Of a DNA stretch of 64,000 nt, positions 1-15,709 are shown one piece after another. Below the pieces are notes generated by a model. That model made no database searches, was not told where the DNA came from, and saw nothing but the letters and a program-made list of their open reading frames with translations. Within the stretch, counting starts at the first letter, position 1. The number at the start of each line of letters is the position of its first letter. Source of the DNA: Syngnathus acus (lineage: Eukaryota > Chordata > Actinopteri > Syngnathiformes > Syngnathidae); the NCBI RefSeq assembly GCF_901709675.1, contig NC_051099.1, forward strand, positions 1,614,001-1,678,000, in the 5' to 3' direction. The position numbers and the translations under genes were made by a program.

Positions 1-1533
<1,533 letters not shown>

Positions 1534-3984
1534 TCCCTTGTTGGCTCCTTTTCAATTCTACCTATCTAACTTTCATTTTCTTTGGTATTCCTCAACAGAA
1601 AAAAAGAAAAACAAACGTGTTTATTTTCAGACAAACATGATGTCCATGCTGGTTTGAATTCCCAGTCGTTGCGTTGCTTCTGTTTATCTACTACAGTTTG
1701 AAGATTTGGAGAAAATAACTTAGAGAACAAACAATAACTAAAAAGGAAAAAAAAAAAAAAGGAGCGAGATATAGACACTTTTAAAGGGGTTGTTGTTCAG
1801 GTGTGGGATGATGCTTTTAAGAAAATGCTAGCGTAAATATTTAGCCGAGAGGAGAATGCTATTCCACAAATACACCGAGCCCAATCTTGTCTTGGGCTTT
1901 ATCCTTTGTACATTGTATATTTTCTTATTTTGCAGGGCTCCAGTTCTAATCTTTGCCGCGGGAGTCCCAAGAGTTATTACCATTTGAGGTAGGGATAGAT
2001 AAATAAATACAACAAATGTGCTTTTGATGAGGGAGACAGTGCAACTATTTATTGCGTCCATTGCAACAACGTGTAACTAACTGCCCAAGATATTTGCAAT
2101 ATTGCAACAACTGCTCATCTAAGTAACATACTGGAGGCTTGGCAAAGGACAAAGTGACAAATACAAAACGCAAAACGTGCTGTCCGTTAGAAACAGTCAA
2201 GCCCATTTCTCATGATGTTTGTTCGAGTATTACTGCAGTATCACTGTATTTCCGCAAATAGTATCTGAGGCTCATCTATTTAACTGCTTACGGGGGGAGT
2301 TCTGTTGATTTTCCAACATGGTAATCAATATCTTACATTTCATGTTATGATGGAGAAACGCTGATCATGAAATACGGCGCAGGGAACCCGTTTACAACAT
2401 TCAGTAAGACGCCACTGTAAATAATCTGAGATCATGTTTGCAGTAGGTACTGCTGTTTTGGTTCACAACTAATTTCCAACAAGCTCAGCAGTTGACTTTT
2501 TTTTTAAAAGTCTGTCTATTAGGGTCACTATTTGAGGAAACAAGTTACAAACGTTGATGCTGTCTCATCAAACATGTATCCTGCCCAACCTGACCATTTG
2601 GAGAGAAGATGGTCTGTATAATATGAAATATTATATTTGAGTGGTTTGTGCCAAAATGCCCAATAGTGGAGGAAAAACAAAAAAGGTTTTACTTACATAC
2701 ATTCTGAAACCCTACTCAGACTCCAGTCAGGTTTTAAAGCAAAGTGATTTTGTTGTTGAAGTTTTGAAAATTAAAAAAGAAAGAAAATAATCTTGGTAGT
2801 ACACTTATAATATCAATAAGACCCATTTGTGAAATAAAACGTCACTTGAACTCAAAATGTGGCCAGGTTACAAACCATTTTGGGCTTAGCCATTTTTTGA
2901 TTGGTGAGAAGAGCTTAAAAGCCTTTCACCATTGCTCAGTCCGGTCAGCAGGTTGCATCCATCGTCCTATTAAAGAATGCATTATCTTATTAGTGTATTG
3001 ATGCTAATAATGGCCATTCCTATTGGCACACGATTTTTTCATTACTTTAAAAGCTCGGGTCCTGAGGCTTCCAATTGTTCCAACACAAATCAAACCCTGC
3101 TTGTATCTTATTTACGATTTTTTTAAGCACAGAGATGACAAACAGCACGCGGCGTATATGCATGGGCAGGGCATCCTTAAAAGAACATCACCATCGCATC
3201 GACCGCAGGCTTTCATTTCTTGATTCAAAAGACTTCCATTAGCCGTCGTTGAAAATAAGTTGGGGTTTGTGCAATAGCAATAAAACACGTCTCAGTGGAC
3301 ACGCCATTCATTTATCTCCAAAAATAGAGTCCGAAAGCAAATCAATTATCTCTGCTTAAAAATGTTGACATGTGGTATTTTCCTTATTGCGGTCTTTGTA
3401 AATATTCTCAGATGTTAGAGATGTCAATATTATGTTGGAAGGGTATGTTTAAAGAATACTTGGAGGAGTCATTTATTTATTTTCTAAGACACACATTATG
3501 GTCTATTTTGTGCTATTGGGATTTTTTTTTGCCAGGTTCGTGTCCAATTTATTTGACTTTTTTTATGGTTCGCACTGATGTAAAAACGGTGTAAAAAGTA
3601 AGAATGTAATGAATTGTCTTCAAACCTAAGCAACATTTTAATTCATTATTTCCTTTGGTTGTCATTCGGTGGTGGGGGCGGGGCTGATTTTTGCCCAAAA
3701 AAAAAAAATGCCGCTTAACAAAAAGTCAAGTTGGGGCGAAAAGTCAACGAGGGGCGAGGCACATTGCGGGAGGAAGTGCCTTTTCCATATATTAAGTGAT
3801 GATGGCTTTGCTGACTGATGGCACATCTTTTTCACATTTTGTGAAATCTTTTTGCTTTGGTTTCTTTTTTTCTGTGTTCCTCTATTGGTGTTTTGAGTTG
3901 AGAATTGTCAACACTCAGAAAGTACCAGCTACACTGCCTTCAGTATCACATGCCCTTTTAGATAGATTTGTTGCTGCTGTGTGT

Positions 3985-4013
3985 GGGGGTGGGTGGGTGA
4001 GGGTGGGTGGGGG
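3985..4013 (+). other. G-quadruplex motif
   Basis: Six runs of three to five guanines are separated by T or TGA. This is far above the usual four-run criterion, with very short loops. It lies on the sense strand, 2.45 kb after the GABRA1 stop. If the 3' UTR reaches this far the RNA could fold as a parallel quadruplex. Confidence 0.7.
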
Positions 4014-5951
4014 CAGGAGAAGACCTTGAGGTGTGATGTCGTAATCTCGGCACAGAGGACTTGTTGAGTCGTTCTATGAAAATGAGTATATTTTTGTAGC
4101 AAGATGTTCGCCCCTCTTCTGGAAAAAAAAAACGGTGAAAGGTGACAGGATAGCTTTTTTTTTTTTTTTCTTGAACACTGCTTGCGCTTGTTTTTGTTGT
4201 TCTTCCTAATCCAAACATTCTCTCAGCCGTGGCACGGCAAGGTTTCGGAACAGCCCAGTTTTAATTGTGTTAATGTAGCAATATTACTTAGCAAGGGCTT
4301 TTCTGAGGACCTCAACTTGAAACTTAGCGAGGGGATGCTTGCCAGCGTAGCTTTACTTCAAATCATATTTTTATTTGTATGCTGCAGATCAAAGTTTTCT
4401 TATTTTTTGTCCACATTGAGATGAAACGCATTTGTCACCTCCTCCAAACTATGACCGTTTCTACCCATTAATTGAATTGAATTAAAAAGTCATTTCCATT
4501 TGCGATTTTATTTTTTCAATTGATTTGATTTTTTTTATTCTTTTTCAATTACAGTATTTAGTTTTTAAGCACACCCTCTGCTTCTGTATCTATTTCAAAA
4601 TATGTATTTTTATTCATTATTACTCCTCATTTTAAATCCCAAATGGGAAATGTGCTTCTGTTATTTCTTTCTTTGTTTTAACCTGTCAAAACGGGGATGA
4701 GGTTACAATCTATAATGCTTTTCTTACGATTTGCATTGTCACGATCATCAACATGCCACTTACAAGCTGAGGGGTGAAAAGAAGTGCAACGTTCAGGGTG
4801 AAGAGTTGTATAAAGACAGATATAAATTATTGTATGTATGTTGATTATCATGAAGAAAATTCTCTGTCTATATAAATATATATACATATGTAAAATACAT
4901 GCATACAGTATTTGATTATATTATTGAAGATATTAGCTATAACGATGAATATTGTTTGTATTTTCAACCTATTGTTATGCATTTTGCACATTTAGATGAA
5001 CAATAACATTACTTGTATGTAGTCGGCTTCGTGCTATGCAAGGACAGCTTTGAACCACCTATCATCGACCTCGTCTCCATTGTGTTTCAGATTTACAAGC
5101 TATTAGAGAGCGGGGTGGAAAATAAGAAAAAGAAGCTTAGCTTTTTTTTTTTTTCATATATCAGCTGTGCACCCATGAGTTTTTTTTTTTATGAAACCAT
5201 GGCTATACAGGGTGACATTAGAAAAACCGCAGATTATCTCTTTTGTTTGTGCTTCGGATTTGCCAGTGCTCAAAGAGAAAATGGCTTTCGTTGTTGATTG
5301 CACTTTTTCTCCAGGGTCGTGCAATAAAAGGCGCAAGACAAAAAAAAGAAAAAGAAAAGAGTAAATCTGAGAGAAGATCTTCCCTTCAAAAAGTTGAGGA
5401 ACTCCATTCTATTGCTGGCATTGGACTGAAAAGAAACTAAGTTGAGATAAATGAAAGAGTCTAGTGGTATTTTCAAGGCGGGTCAAGTTTCGCTCCATTG
5501 TTATGCGCCACAGAGAGAATGTGAAACAGTGCAATCATGAGCTTCCGACTTTCACTCATTTGCAGAGCTTTCATGTATATATATCACATGTGTTCCTTGT
5601 CACAATCTTTGCTTGGTTACTTTAATTTGAAGCCAATGAACATCAGCACTTGCAGTTGTTGTTTTTTTGGTTCTTACTAGATATCTACTGCCGTTTCTTT
5701 TTCTTGTGTTCTAATTTTCACTGAAAAACTAACAATGGGGAAAAAAAACATTTTCTAAAGCACAAACGATGTGGCTATATGGAGAGTACGGACAAAGAAA
5801 GGACACTACTTATAGACTCCACTGGGATGTGTTGTGTGGACAGGTTTGGGGTGGGTGTGGATCAAGTGGTGAACCTCCTGTAAATGTTTTCGTTTCTTTC
5901 TTTTGGTTATGATATGGCCCTGTAGATTCTGATTCACTGCATTAGTCTTTA

Positions 5952-5957
5952 AATAAA
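5952..5957 (+). promoter_or_regulatory. candidate distal GABRA1 poly(A) signal
   Basis: An AATAAA hexamer is followed by a U-rich downstream element near 5988-6000. It is the best-formed of several candidate signals downstream of GABRA1. Confidence 0.3.
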
Positions 5958-8132
5958 AAGGAAACAACTGAGCACGGCTACCGCTGTCTTTATTTGTATA
6001 TATAATCAAAATGAGATTTAATGATCATCATATTAATTATTATTTGTCGCCTAGAATATATATTCAGTGCAATTGAAATTTACACAAGAGCAGCAATGAG
6101 AGGATATTATTCTTTTCGCACTTTTCTTCCCTCTCCGCCTCTGCTCTCAAGTGTGCGCCTCATCCCTTTCTTCTCCCACCATGAAGCCGCGGCACCGTGA
6201 GACTTCAGGTGCAGAGCAACGTGCGCTCCTTGCCGAGAAGCATGTGAGCTCTGAGAGCATTATATAATAAAACTGCTTCTTACTGGCAGAAGAGCACCAG
6301 AGGAGATTTTTCTCTCACTCTGTCGGCCTTCTCCTTCTTTTCTGCTTCCACTTCATCGCTTTCTCCCCAAACCACAAGCACAAATTTGGACTCGGGCTCA
6401 TAACAAGCAGGTATTGTAATCCCATATGGTCTTTTGTGAGCAGAAACTTTCCCTGACAATACGCTTTAGCAAACTTTGTTGCTGAATAATTTGAAGTTTC
6501 TTTTACGCCCATGGTCACGTGCACCTGCAACAAATATTTGTCTCGAGGAAAATACACCAGTAGGCGGTCAAGGTCATGCCAAAGCAACTTGGAGCAAAAC
6601 CCAGATCATTCTTATTGATCTTTCACTTTCCTTAAAAGAAAATCCATCCTGCCATTTTCTTTTCAAATTTCAGGGGAGCTGCAAAACACTGGGCACATTC
6701 AGAGCAGCATATGGCAAACAAATAATAAATAGCTATACCAAAGAGTATTTGAAGAGCTGCAGAATAGTTAACAGCATTCATACGTAGCAAGGTAAAGCCA
6801 TACATGTATCAATAAATCAGCAGAGCACTGCGAATAAATTATACATGAACAAAACAATCCCCATGCATACCGTGCAATCAGCTGTGAATATAAACTCAAA
6901 GTAACAACTGAGCAACGTTGTATGCGGCGACGATGGATCAGCAATGCCATACACATGGGCACTTAACAAGCAACGGAGTCACAATCAAACATAAATAAAT
7001 CATCTGTGTACGGACGATTGAGAGCCGTGTTGGTTGCTCGGACTGACAGCAGCAGAAAGGATCTGCAATACGCACCCACCTCCTGCAATGATGTCAAAAC
7101 AGCTGACCTTCCAGCCCCATTCTGTAAAAATCGCCCTAGAAGACCATTCTCGGTGAGTAGTTGCCTCTATTGAGTCATAAAAGGTCCTCAGGAGGCCCTC
7201 TTGTCCGCCAAAGGACCTCCTCAGTAATCTGAGTCAGCGCTGGCCTGCTTGCTTGTGGACCAGTCAAGTTGATTGTTCAGGATGTGAACATCTGGAGTTC
7301 ACTGACTCTGGGACCATTTCATGAATTTGTTGGAACCACAAAGTCATGAGCCGAATGTGTAATGGTTCTAAGGTGGTTCCTTGCAGACCGCCGTGTCAGA
7401 GACCTCTTGAAGAGGTGGTCTGTCATTATTATTTAGTTTTAAACTTGGGCTTCACTGCACATAAATTTGAACAGAATAGGAGCAATTTTCCAAATAATTT
7501 GGCTTTTGCTTCTCCCATTAGGCTTCAAATTCTCGACCAATTGAAACACACAAAGTGCCTAGCGCCCCTGTGATTTTCATTTCTTGTTCTTTCACTTCTG
7601 CTATGTATTTATTTTTTCCTCCTTTGCCATTTTTCCTTCAGGGGACATCAGCATATGTGATTTGTGTCTAAATGGGAATGAATAAATAAATGCAAACAGT
7701 CAAGCAAGGGGCAATAGTAGTACATGATAATTGCTTGAGGCAGCAAACCCAATAAACAGATTTTTTTCGTGTGTGGTCTAGGACCGGGCTGTTGTTTTTT
7801 TGTCTTTTGTTTGGCTTAAAAAAACTCGGAAATGACATTTTTAACCCTTACTAAGTGTGCTCACAATGGCTACTTATTAAAGCAGTCAAAACCTACGACT
7901 TCACCAAGATGAATAAAACAGTGACTCAAATACAAATATATATTTTTTAAATATTTCTAAAAGCCGTGATATGAACCAATCAGGGAAAGAAAATACAGCA
8001 ATAGTACTAGAATAAAATACAACAATAATGATAACGATGATTCGTGTATGAAGTTTTAATATGCAATCCCCTGCTTGCGTGGGTTTGTCATTGTTCCTAA
8101 TCTCTCACCATTGTGTCCCCAAATCTTGGCAT

Positions 8133-8150
8133 CACCACCACCACCACCAC
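8133..8150 (+). repeat. (CAC)n simple repeat
   Basis: Six tandem CAC/ACC triplets lie in intergenic sequence. It is a short microsatellite. Confidence 0.7.
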
Positions 8151-9604
8151 ACATTCCATTCTCCAACTTCACCAATTTCTCTTTGTTGTGGTCCAAGTGT
8201 GTGTGCATGCACGTTGACTACACAACGGCAGAACAAAGAAACAATGTATTATCTGCCTTGCATCTGACAAGCGTACGCGCACACAATAGCCACATTATTC
8301 CTGTTTTTGTAAATTCTCATCTCAATATAATCACTCGGTGGGGATTCACACTTAGTAATTCCAAAAGTGGAGCTTAACAAGTATGTGCCCATGGGATGTT
8401 TTGCATTTATAGTGCTTGCTTTTATTTGGATTTTTAGATATTTTTGATCATTTCCAAAAGGGCCTAAGTGATTTGTAACCCTATTGGTCGTGCGCATTTT
8501 GAGCACTCAGCCAATGTCTTCCATCTATGGCCTAATGCATCCATCTTCACTAGCTGTGATTGTCTAAATGGGTTGGAGATAACACGTACATGTTTTTAAC
8601 TTCAATGGTGTTTGTTTGTAAGGTAGATTAGGTTGTAATAAAGAGGGGGACATTTTGTCATTATTCAAGAAAAATTTACTAAACATGAACATTGCTGACA
8701 TTGCATGTCTGTAGCACACAAAGCACTTTTTGTAGAGGTACAACTGAAATGATGTGGAACAAATTGTGTTTTTTCTGGAGAACAATAGTTGAGATTGAAA
8801 AATTAATAGCTCAAATTTGTCCTACCTTATTGTGTCCTCGTATGCTATTTAATAGTCTACTCGAGTTTCACCTGGTCATCGGTCTTCTGTGTTCACTTTG
8901 ACCATAGTTTCACCCCGCAGGGATTCTAAAAGTTGAAACTTGTGTTCATTTTCCGCTCATAAAATGGGGTTTTTGCCTTTTTTCTCATTCCCCTTCTCCA
9001 AAGTTCTCGCAGGCCTTGCGGATGTCCTTTGTCGAAACCAATCGCTGGCATGCGTGTGATCTAACAAGCTCGGAGGTTCAAAAGGCTAGCAAGCTCCTTT
9101 CTGCTCAGCCACACATTGTCATTCAATCATATCCTGTTACCGTGATATGCCCCGTTCAAAGCTTCTGCTCCGAGAGGCAAAAAGAAGCCAGTGAAAGGGC
9201 ACAAATTGTATCCAATTGAATTAAAAGACCAGAACGTATTTTGGGAGAAGGTTGGGGCGGTGATTTCACTTTTCAAGTTTGCCAATTAATACTTAGAGCA
9301 GATTTAAAAAAAAAAAAAAACATTGACCCTGTTTTTCTACTTTGCAGAAGTGACTTCTTGACTACACAACGCCGTGTCAGTTGTAATTCTGATAAATGGC
9401 TCGGCTGCAGAAGCTACACAATATCATCCTCATGGGACCAGCTCACAATAGCATCAATCAATAAAGAACTTATAACTTTGTGACCGAGGCTGAAGCACGT
9501 CAAATGTGACAGACATGGTGCTTCTACGCAAGAAGAAAACAGATTGGGGTAGGACATGCTTTTTCCATTCTGCTATTTCTTCCATTAAGCCACCTTGTGT
9601 TCCC

Positions 9605-9760
9605 TGCACGCACGCTTCGGCTCTCAATCTTGCTCTTGGCGTGGAATGGCGGGTAACACGCAAAGTGCACACGCCAAATGGTAAATCAAGGCCCGATCGA
9701 CCGCGCCGGCCGCGACTTGACACGCATCTCACACCCGTTTACCGGGGGATGCACGGGATG
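9605..9760. promoter_or_regulatory. CpG-dense patch
   Basis: By hand count about 18 CpG dinucleotides fall in about 155 nt, including ccgcgccggccgcgac, within otherwise CpG-poor DNA. Short ORFs on both strands cross it, as GC-rich DNA has few stops. It may be an unmethylated regulatory element or a distal promoter; no transcript evidence is available. Confidence 0.35.
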
Positions 9761-11544
9761 CTAAAGGCATCCATCAACAGACAAATGCAAACACAGAAGA
9801 GAGCAAATGGATCCTGAGCGGAACGTCGGCAAATGAAAACATATGGGTCCCCCTCCTCCGAGGGGAGCCAACAGCAGTTGTGCTTACAAAGAAATATACT
9901 GTGGCGCGGGTTAACATATGCGGCTCTAAATCTTTGTCAATAGGTCTTGCGCAATCATTGATGACTAATTGACGACGACTGTACAGTCAACAGGGCAAAA
10001 CCTGTTCCGTAAGCCTCTTTTTGTCCACACTCATTCTTTTCGAATCAAATATGAAAACAAAAACATAAGATTACGAAATTTATGAGCAAAGAAAGCATTT
10101 TTGTCTGTTGCTGATGTTCGAGACGGCAGCAAATGTAAAGCGGGAAGCAGCGTGCTAATTTGCTTGGATTTTCAAGCAATTTGTCACATAGGTCAAAGTT
10201 TTTCTGTCGTAAAACTTGCATTCCAATTTACAACTGCCTAAGTGCACACTTAACTTAAAGACTCCTAATGAAAAGATGTAAAAACCATAAAACTAACAAG
10301 GATTTAATGGCAAAAGTGAAATGCAATCTCATATTGAAACTTTTAATATCCATACAAAAGTAAAAAGGAGTAAATCTTTAAAAGATCCCATTTTAACTCG
10401 AATGCAATTATGATTACCAAACGATCGGACAATCGTAAAAAGAAACGGACCATTGAGAAAGCGCAAATCAGCCTCTTGCAAATCGGGTTAATCCTTTGTT
10501 GCCCACTGAACTGAAGTCTCTGATTATATTTCAAACTTTTAGTTGCACCCAACATCTTTATTCAAATTATAGGGGGCAATGAACTTGAAAAATCCCAAAT
10601 TGCTGGGCAAGGAGGCGTCTCCAGCTGCCTCTTCTTAGCAAATGTCGCCAGCATTTGTTGACAATTATTCAAGGTCTGTTTGATTTGACATGACTCACTT
10701 AAAGATTTCGGGTGATTCAAGTACACGGGGGCCAACTAGAGGACAAACACATTTAATATCCATCATTGCCAAGTATTTCCACTTCCTTAAATAACACTTA
10801 GTGAAAGACACGCTCTTTATTTACTGCATATGTGCGTGTTGGCGTTACACCTCCACATTTGCGCTGCTAATGCTGATGTAGTCTAATTTGCAGTCGTTGA
10901 CATTTGCAACACACCCTCGAGGCAATTCATTTTCCATTCCCCATCCGTGTTATTATTACCGTTATTATTTGGTCGTAATCCAGATTGTGTCATCTTGTGC
11001 CGTGAGCCTTCCCAGCATGGAGCAAAGACGGCGCGATAGATCAATACGTTTCTGGCCGGCCGCTTTGAAAGGCTCAAAGTATTATTAATGGGATGCTGCA
11101 GAGGAAACGCTCTTGAGAATGAAAGGATGAGCTAGGGAGGCAGTGGCTTTATTATTCATCGGCTCATCTCACTGCAGTCAATCCAGCAGGGGGGGGTGTT
11201 GCAATGTTTGGATGATCACAGGCAAAGCGTACTTATTAGGCACTTGATCTCATTTCAATATATGCATGCGCAGTGCGAAGATAAAGCAAAGCTCGTGCGT
11301 CACTGCTACCTGGCATGTTTGTCACTTGCATACTTGCATGTGTCCTAATCTCTCAATAAATGTGCTTCACTTTCACTTCCATATTATTGCTGGAAATGAA
11401 ACTCGTAAAAGTCTACACTCTGAAGTTTGTGTTTTGTGGAGAAGGCAAAAAGCTCCCTCTTACTTGGAAGCAATTAGATAAGTGAGGCCTGATGTTTGCT
11501 TTTTCTCAAACATGGTTGTTTCGAAATATGGGAGAAGAAAATGG

Positions 11545-11604
11545 CGGAGATTCAAACCCAGAACACCAGAAGAGTGGCAGACCTGCGAACCACCAGGACA
11601 TGCC
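11545..11604 (-). repeat. degenerate tRNA-like (SINE-type) dispersed repeat fragment
   Basis: The + strand reads gattcaaacccagaacacc ... gcgaaccaccaggacatgc. Its reverse complement resembles the frequent teleost repeat with GGTTCGAATC (box B-like) and a 'gtggttagcaggtctgcctc'-type core. Several substitutions and small deletions show it is an old copy. No flanking target-site duplication was identified. Confidence 0.4.
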
Positions 11605-14600
11605 TTTTCTAGTTTGTGAAGGCAAAGCATGCTCCGAGCCTCAAGTACAAGGCCACGCTAGGTTAGCCTGTGATTGACAGGCCATCAGATACGACTCCGC
11701 CGGGGCACATGGGGCCCAGCGCTATCTTGCCTTTCCCCTTTCTCACTCTACCTCTCCAGTGACTCCTCCGTAGCCCGAGCCCCCTTTCATAGCGTCCGCT
11801 GCGGGCAACCTTCACAGCCGACGGTTAGGGAGCGAGACCGGGACAGAGAGATATGCAGGAAGAGATCCAAGGTGTGGAACAAGACAGGGCGGATGAGAGA
11901 TTTGAACGCCGGCCAGAAAAAGCATCAAGAGTTAGCAAGCAAAAACCTCACAAGGAGCTGACGCCTCGAAAATGCACTACATCAAATCATGCATCCAAGT
12001 GGCATTACATAGTGTCTTCATCTTTATCCCCCGAGTCTTCACTCCGCCACTAAGCACTTAGTCATTGTGCCGACCGCATGCAATTCATCGACACGGCAAT
12101 CCATTTTCCAGCCCGAGTTGACAAGGAGATTGTTTTAATGATAAACAATCAGACTCACCGCCCACATATTGAGTACACACTCCCAATCAAAAAGTGCACA
12201 ATGTCTTTTTTTTTCTAGCAAGAGGTAACTCAGTCAGACATTATGTCTGCTTTTGAAAAATAGTGATAAGAACGGCGAAAATTTATAGCTCCACTTTCTT
12301 GTATAAATTCAAAAGTTAATGTTGCACTCAAACAGGAAACAACTGGGTGTATGGAACAGGTCAATAAATTAATACTGCATTTGGGGTTATGGATTTTACC
12401 CATTGGATGGATTTGGTTTATACGCCCGTCTTGTTTATGGGTGATGGAAATAAAAATGTGGCACTGTCACAATGTGAAATTAAATATCAACCAGCATTTT
12501 TTTTTTTCCACACAGACTTCTGTGCGCACCAACCACGCTATTGCGTTCAACAGCAGAAATGTGTTTCCAAAAATAACAAAGAAATATTGCTGCTCGGCCT
12601 TCTCTGTCACAACATCCTGCTTGGCCATTAAAAACTTCCCATTCACTTGAAAAACTCTTTTCTTTACGACCCAGAATGACGCAGTTGTGGTCTGAAAGGG
12701 ACGTTGAATGGCATCCTAATAGCGGCTGAGTAAATAAATTAAATGACTTCTTTCGCGGTGCCGTGCTTTAAAAGGCTTTCAATCACAGCAACAAGAGCTT
12801 GATAGTCAGTGCGTCAGTAAAATGTTGTTTGAAGATTGCCCCTTGTGATAGTCTCCTTTTGTAGCTCGAATGAAAACATTTGGCTACAAAGCTTTTATCT
12901 GCACTAAGGTAATTGTGTCGGTCGGCATTGCTCAATACTTGTCCAAGGAGAACGGACGGGATTGCTGTCTACTGCATTGATGAGGAAGTGCTGCCTTCTT
13001 GAATGAAAATCAAGCTTTTTTTTTTTTCTCAGTGCACATTGAGAAGTTTGACTTTCATGATTAAGTTTTCAAAAACTTTGCCCATTCATCCATTTTCTGT
13101 TGGTAGAGGGCATAGCTGGAATTTTAGGAGTTCTCTTACCCCGAATGACCGTCTGTACCTTGGCTATTAATTGCGCCACCATTGTTATTCGGCATCCCTA
13201 TGTAATCCGTTGTATCAGTGACTTTGGCCGCAGTTGCGGTTTATTTCCGATAAAGCCGTGACTCCGACGAGAGCGGCAACAAAGAAAGAAAAATGGAAGC
13301 TGAAAGCAAAACTGGCTGTAAATCTACCTTTGGGATGGGAGATTATACGTGCTTCACATCAAGCAGAGCAAATTCAACATAAAGACGCGATGAAAGCGGC
13401 CCGGCTTCATTTCCACTCTGAGCTCAGAGGATAGGTTAGTTGCTGGCAGCCACTTCACAGGGATGACTTTTGTGTGCACAAGTAAGGAGAATCCGCTTGA
13501 CTGGGAATGTTTGTCAAAACCACAAAGTGCTTTTTTAATGTGAGTAAATACTGACTCTTTGACAAAAAGTAACTGATTCAGTAGTGGCCCTTCTGGTTCA
13601 CATAAGGCTTGTTGGTGTAAAATAGGTTCAGGTGGAAAATATTCGCTTATGCAAGCACATCCCAAGCGGTTTTGTTCTGACCACAATGCGACTTGCAAGA
13701 GTGTGCCAGATTTTGGTGGAGAAAAAAAACACAGCATGCTATCTTGCAAAAGCAAATTCAATTCGATTTTTGGAAAGAAAATATTGGATTATAAAGAGAA
13801 CCCAGGGTGTTACTTCATAAGGGCTCACTGGAGAGACACTGCATAATGTTACTAGACAGGACAGGCTGACAAAATGGGAAAAATAGAAATGTGCTGCTAA
13901 AATTGTGTGTAACTACATCACAAAGACACCAATAATGACAATAGTCCATTCAAAAAATAGACTTGCAAAGATGAATTGCAAAAGCTATGACAATTCGATT
14001 CTCCACGTAAGGCATGTCTTGTTTTCTCCTCTGAATTGTTTTGCAAGGTTACATCACGCGACGTAGAATGCCAGGCCGCTTCTCGCATCCAACGGTGTTT
14101 ACAATATCACACATCATTGTGCTCGCACAGCTTGACGCGAAGCAAGTGGGGCTGTGACAGCGTATGTGTGGGCTGGAAAGCTGGACTGAGAGTGAAGCCC
14201 GGGCATCTGTGTGATCAGTCACGTTAATATAGATCACAACTTCCTAACCCCCGTTCAGCCCAGCCAGCATTCAAAGCTTTTTGATCCAACAATGACGTCA
14301 TGCTATTATGTCTGCACAAACAATATGCTTTCATAAACGATCATCATTGGAGTTTTTTTTTTGGCAGACGAGACAAAATATGAGCCACGGTAATAGCGGC
14401 GCTGTCACTACCCAGAATGCACCTAATTGGCTGGTTAAAAAATGAAAAGCCTGGATGATTTGGATCAGACCTTCTGTCATTTATATTTATGCACACCTAA
14501 AGCAGATGCTTTTGCTTATTAGACATATTAATGAGTTCTGACAAGCATAAATCAGGCATCTTTGTGGAGTTTTGAAAAATCCATCATGCTCTTTTTCTCT

Positions 14601-15709
14601 CCTGAACTCATACTGCAAAAAAAACAAAAAGAAATCTTTGCAGAGGTAAGTGAGTGCATGAGAGCACAGGTGCACCGTTATCATGGGGACGTGCCAATTT
14701 GGCTCATATGTGGCCTGTGACTATTGAAGCAAGCAAATTGAATTTGACATCTCCCTCTCTTGCTGATTTTGTCCGTGTGTGCATCGGACTAACAAAAGAA
14801 TACAAAATAAGCAACAGACTGCTGCAATGATATTAACCCTTTGCCCTGCATTTTCAGAGTGCATGTTCATCATGAATAGGACAAAATATCGATGTCACAA
14901 GTCTGTTGTTGATAAAAAAAAACAAATACATTGAAGTAGCTTGCACAATTGTCATCTGGTAATACTGTCACTTTTGTTGGCAAAAAAAAACTATACGTCT
15001 GTTTTCATACTCTGACTAAAGGAAAAAAACATCCGATACTACACACCGATACTACTTTAGGAATCATGTCAGATGAAATACATTGAAGTCACCACTGATT
15101 GCGTGAAAAAGTTGTAACTCTAAAAAGCTGCATAGTTAGATAAAATGTTTTTAACATGATGGAAATGATATAGAATTCATAAAAAAATCGATTTACCCTG
15201 CGCACAAGCAATTATTTGCAGAGGCAGCCAGAAAGTGTGCATTCGCGTATAGTCAATCTTGCAAGATGCGACTCTTCATGCTTTATTTACAGGCTAGTTG
15301 ACTTTGAGCGGTGCCGCACGGTTAATGAAGCATCTGTGGCACACTTAAAGATGATTTACCACCCCTCATTTGCAACCAATAAACAGGTGGTGGTGATGGT
15401 TGGAATCAAGTGCAACCTCATTTCCTATTCAAGACGAACTTATTGTACTGTAGGTGGCGACAGCTGCAGTTACGTTACTTTTCCCATTTCCAGCGTTTTA
15501 AAGAGTGATTAAATGAGTTTGTGAGTTCGTATGCTCATGGAAACAAGTGAGCGGTGGGCCTCCTGGGACAATAAAGGTGTGTGTCACGTGAACTGCATGT
15601 ACGCTTATGGAATAAATGCTCCAAGTAGGAAATTGGGTTTAACAAATCACACTGAGGCGGATATGCCAACACCTGCTTGTTCAGCCTGCACCTGCCTCTC
15701 TCTTCTGTG

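Larger units (their letters stand above)
1534..5990 (+). other. GABRA1: probable GABRA1 3' UTR and flank
   Basis: This is AT-rich sequence with many T and A tracts and no convincing ORF directly after the alpha1 stop. AATAAA hexamers lie at 2002, 2833, 3279, 5323 and 5952. The last is followed within about 40 nt by a U-rich element (tgtctttatttgtat) and is the best-formed poly(A) site. Mammalian GABRA1 3' UTRs run to a few kilobases, so an end anywhere from about 2 to 6 kb is plausible. The true end cannot be fixed without transcripts. Confidence 0.4.

Noticed and set aside
13354-13761. 135-codon ORF on the - strand in the intergenic region
   Set aside because: It has no recognisable family or exon structure and overlaps other-frame ORFs of equal quality.
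14388-14410. RE1 right-half match (ggcgctgtc) at 14398
   Set aside because: The left half does not match at any usual spacing, so it is not called a REST site.
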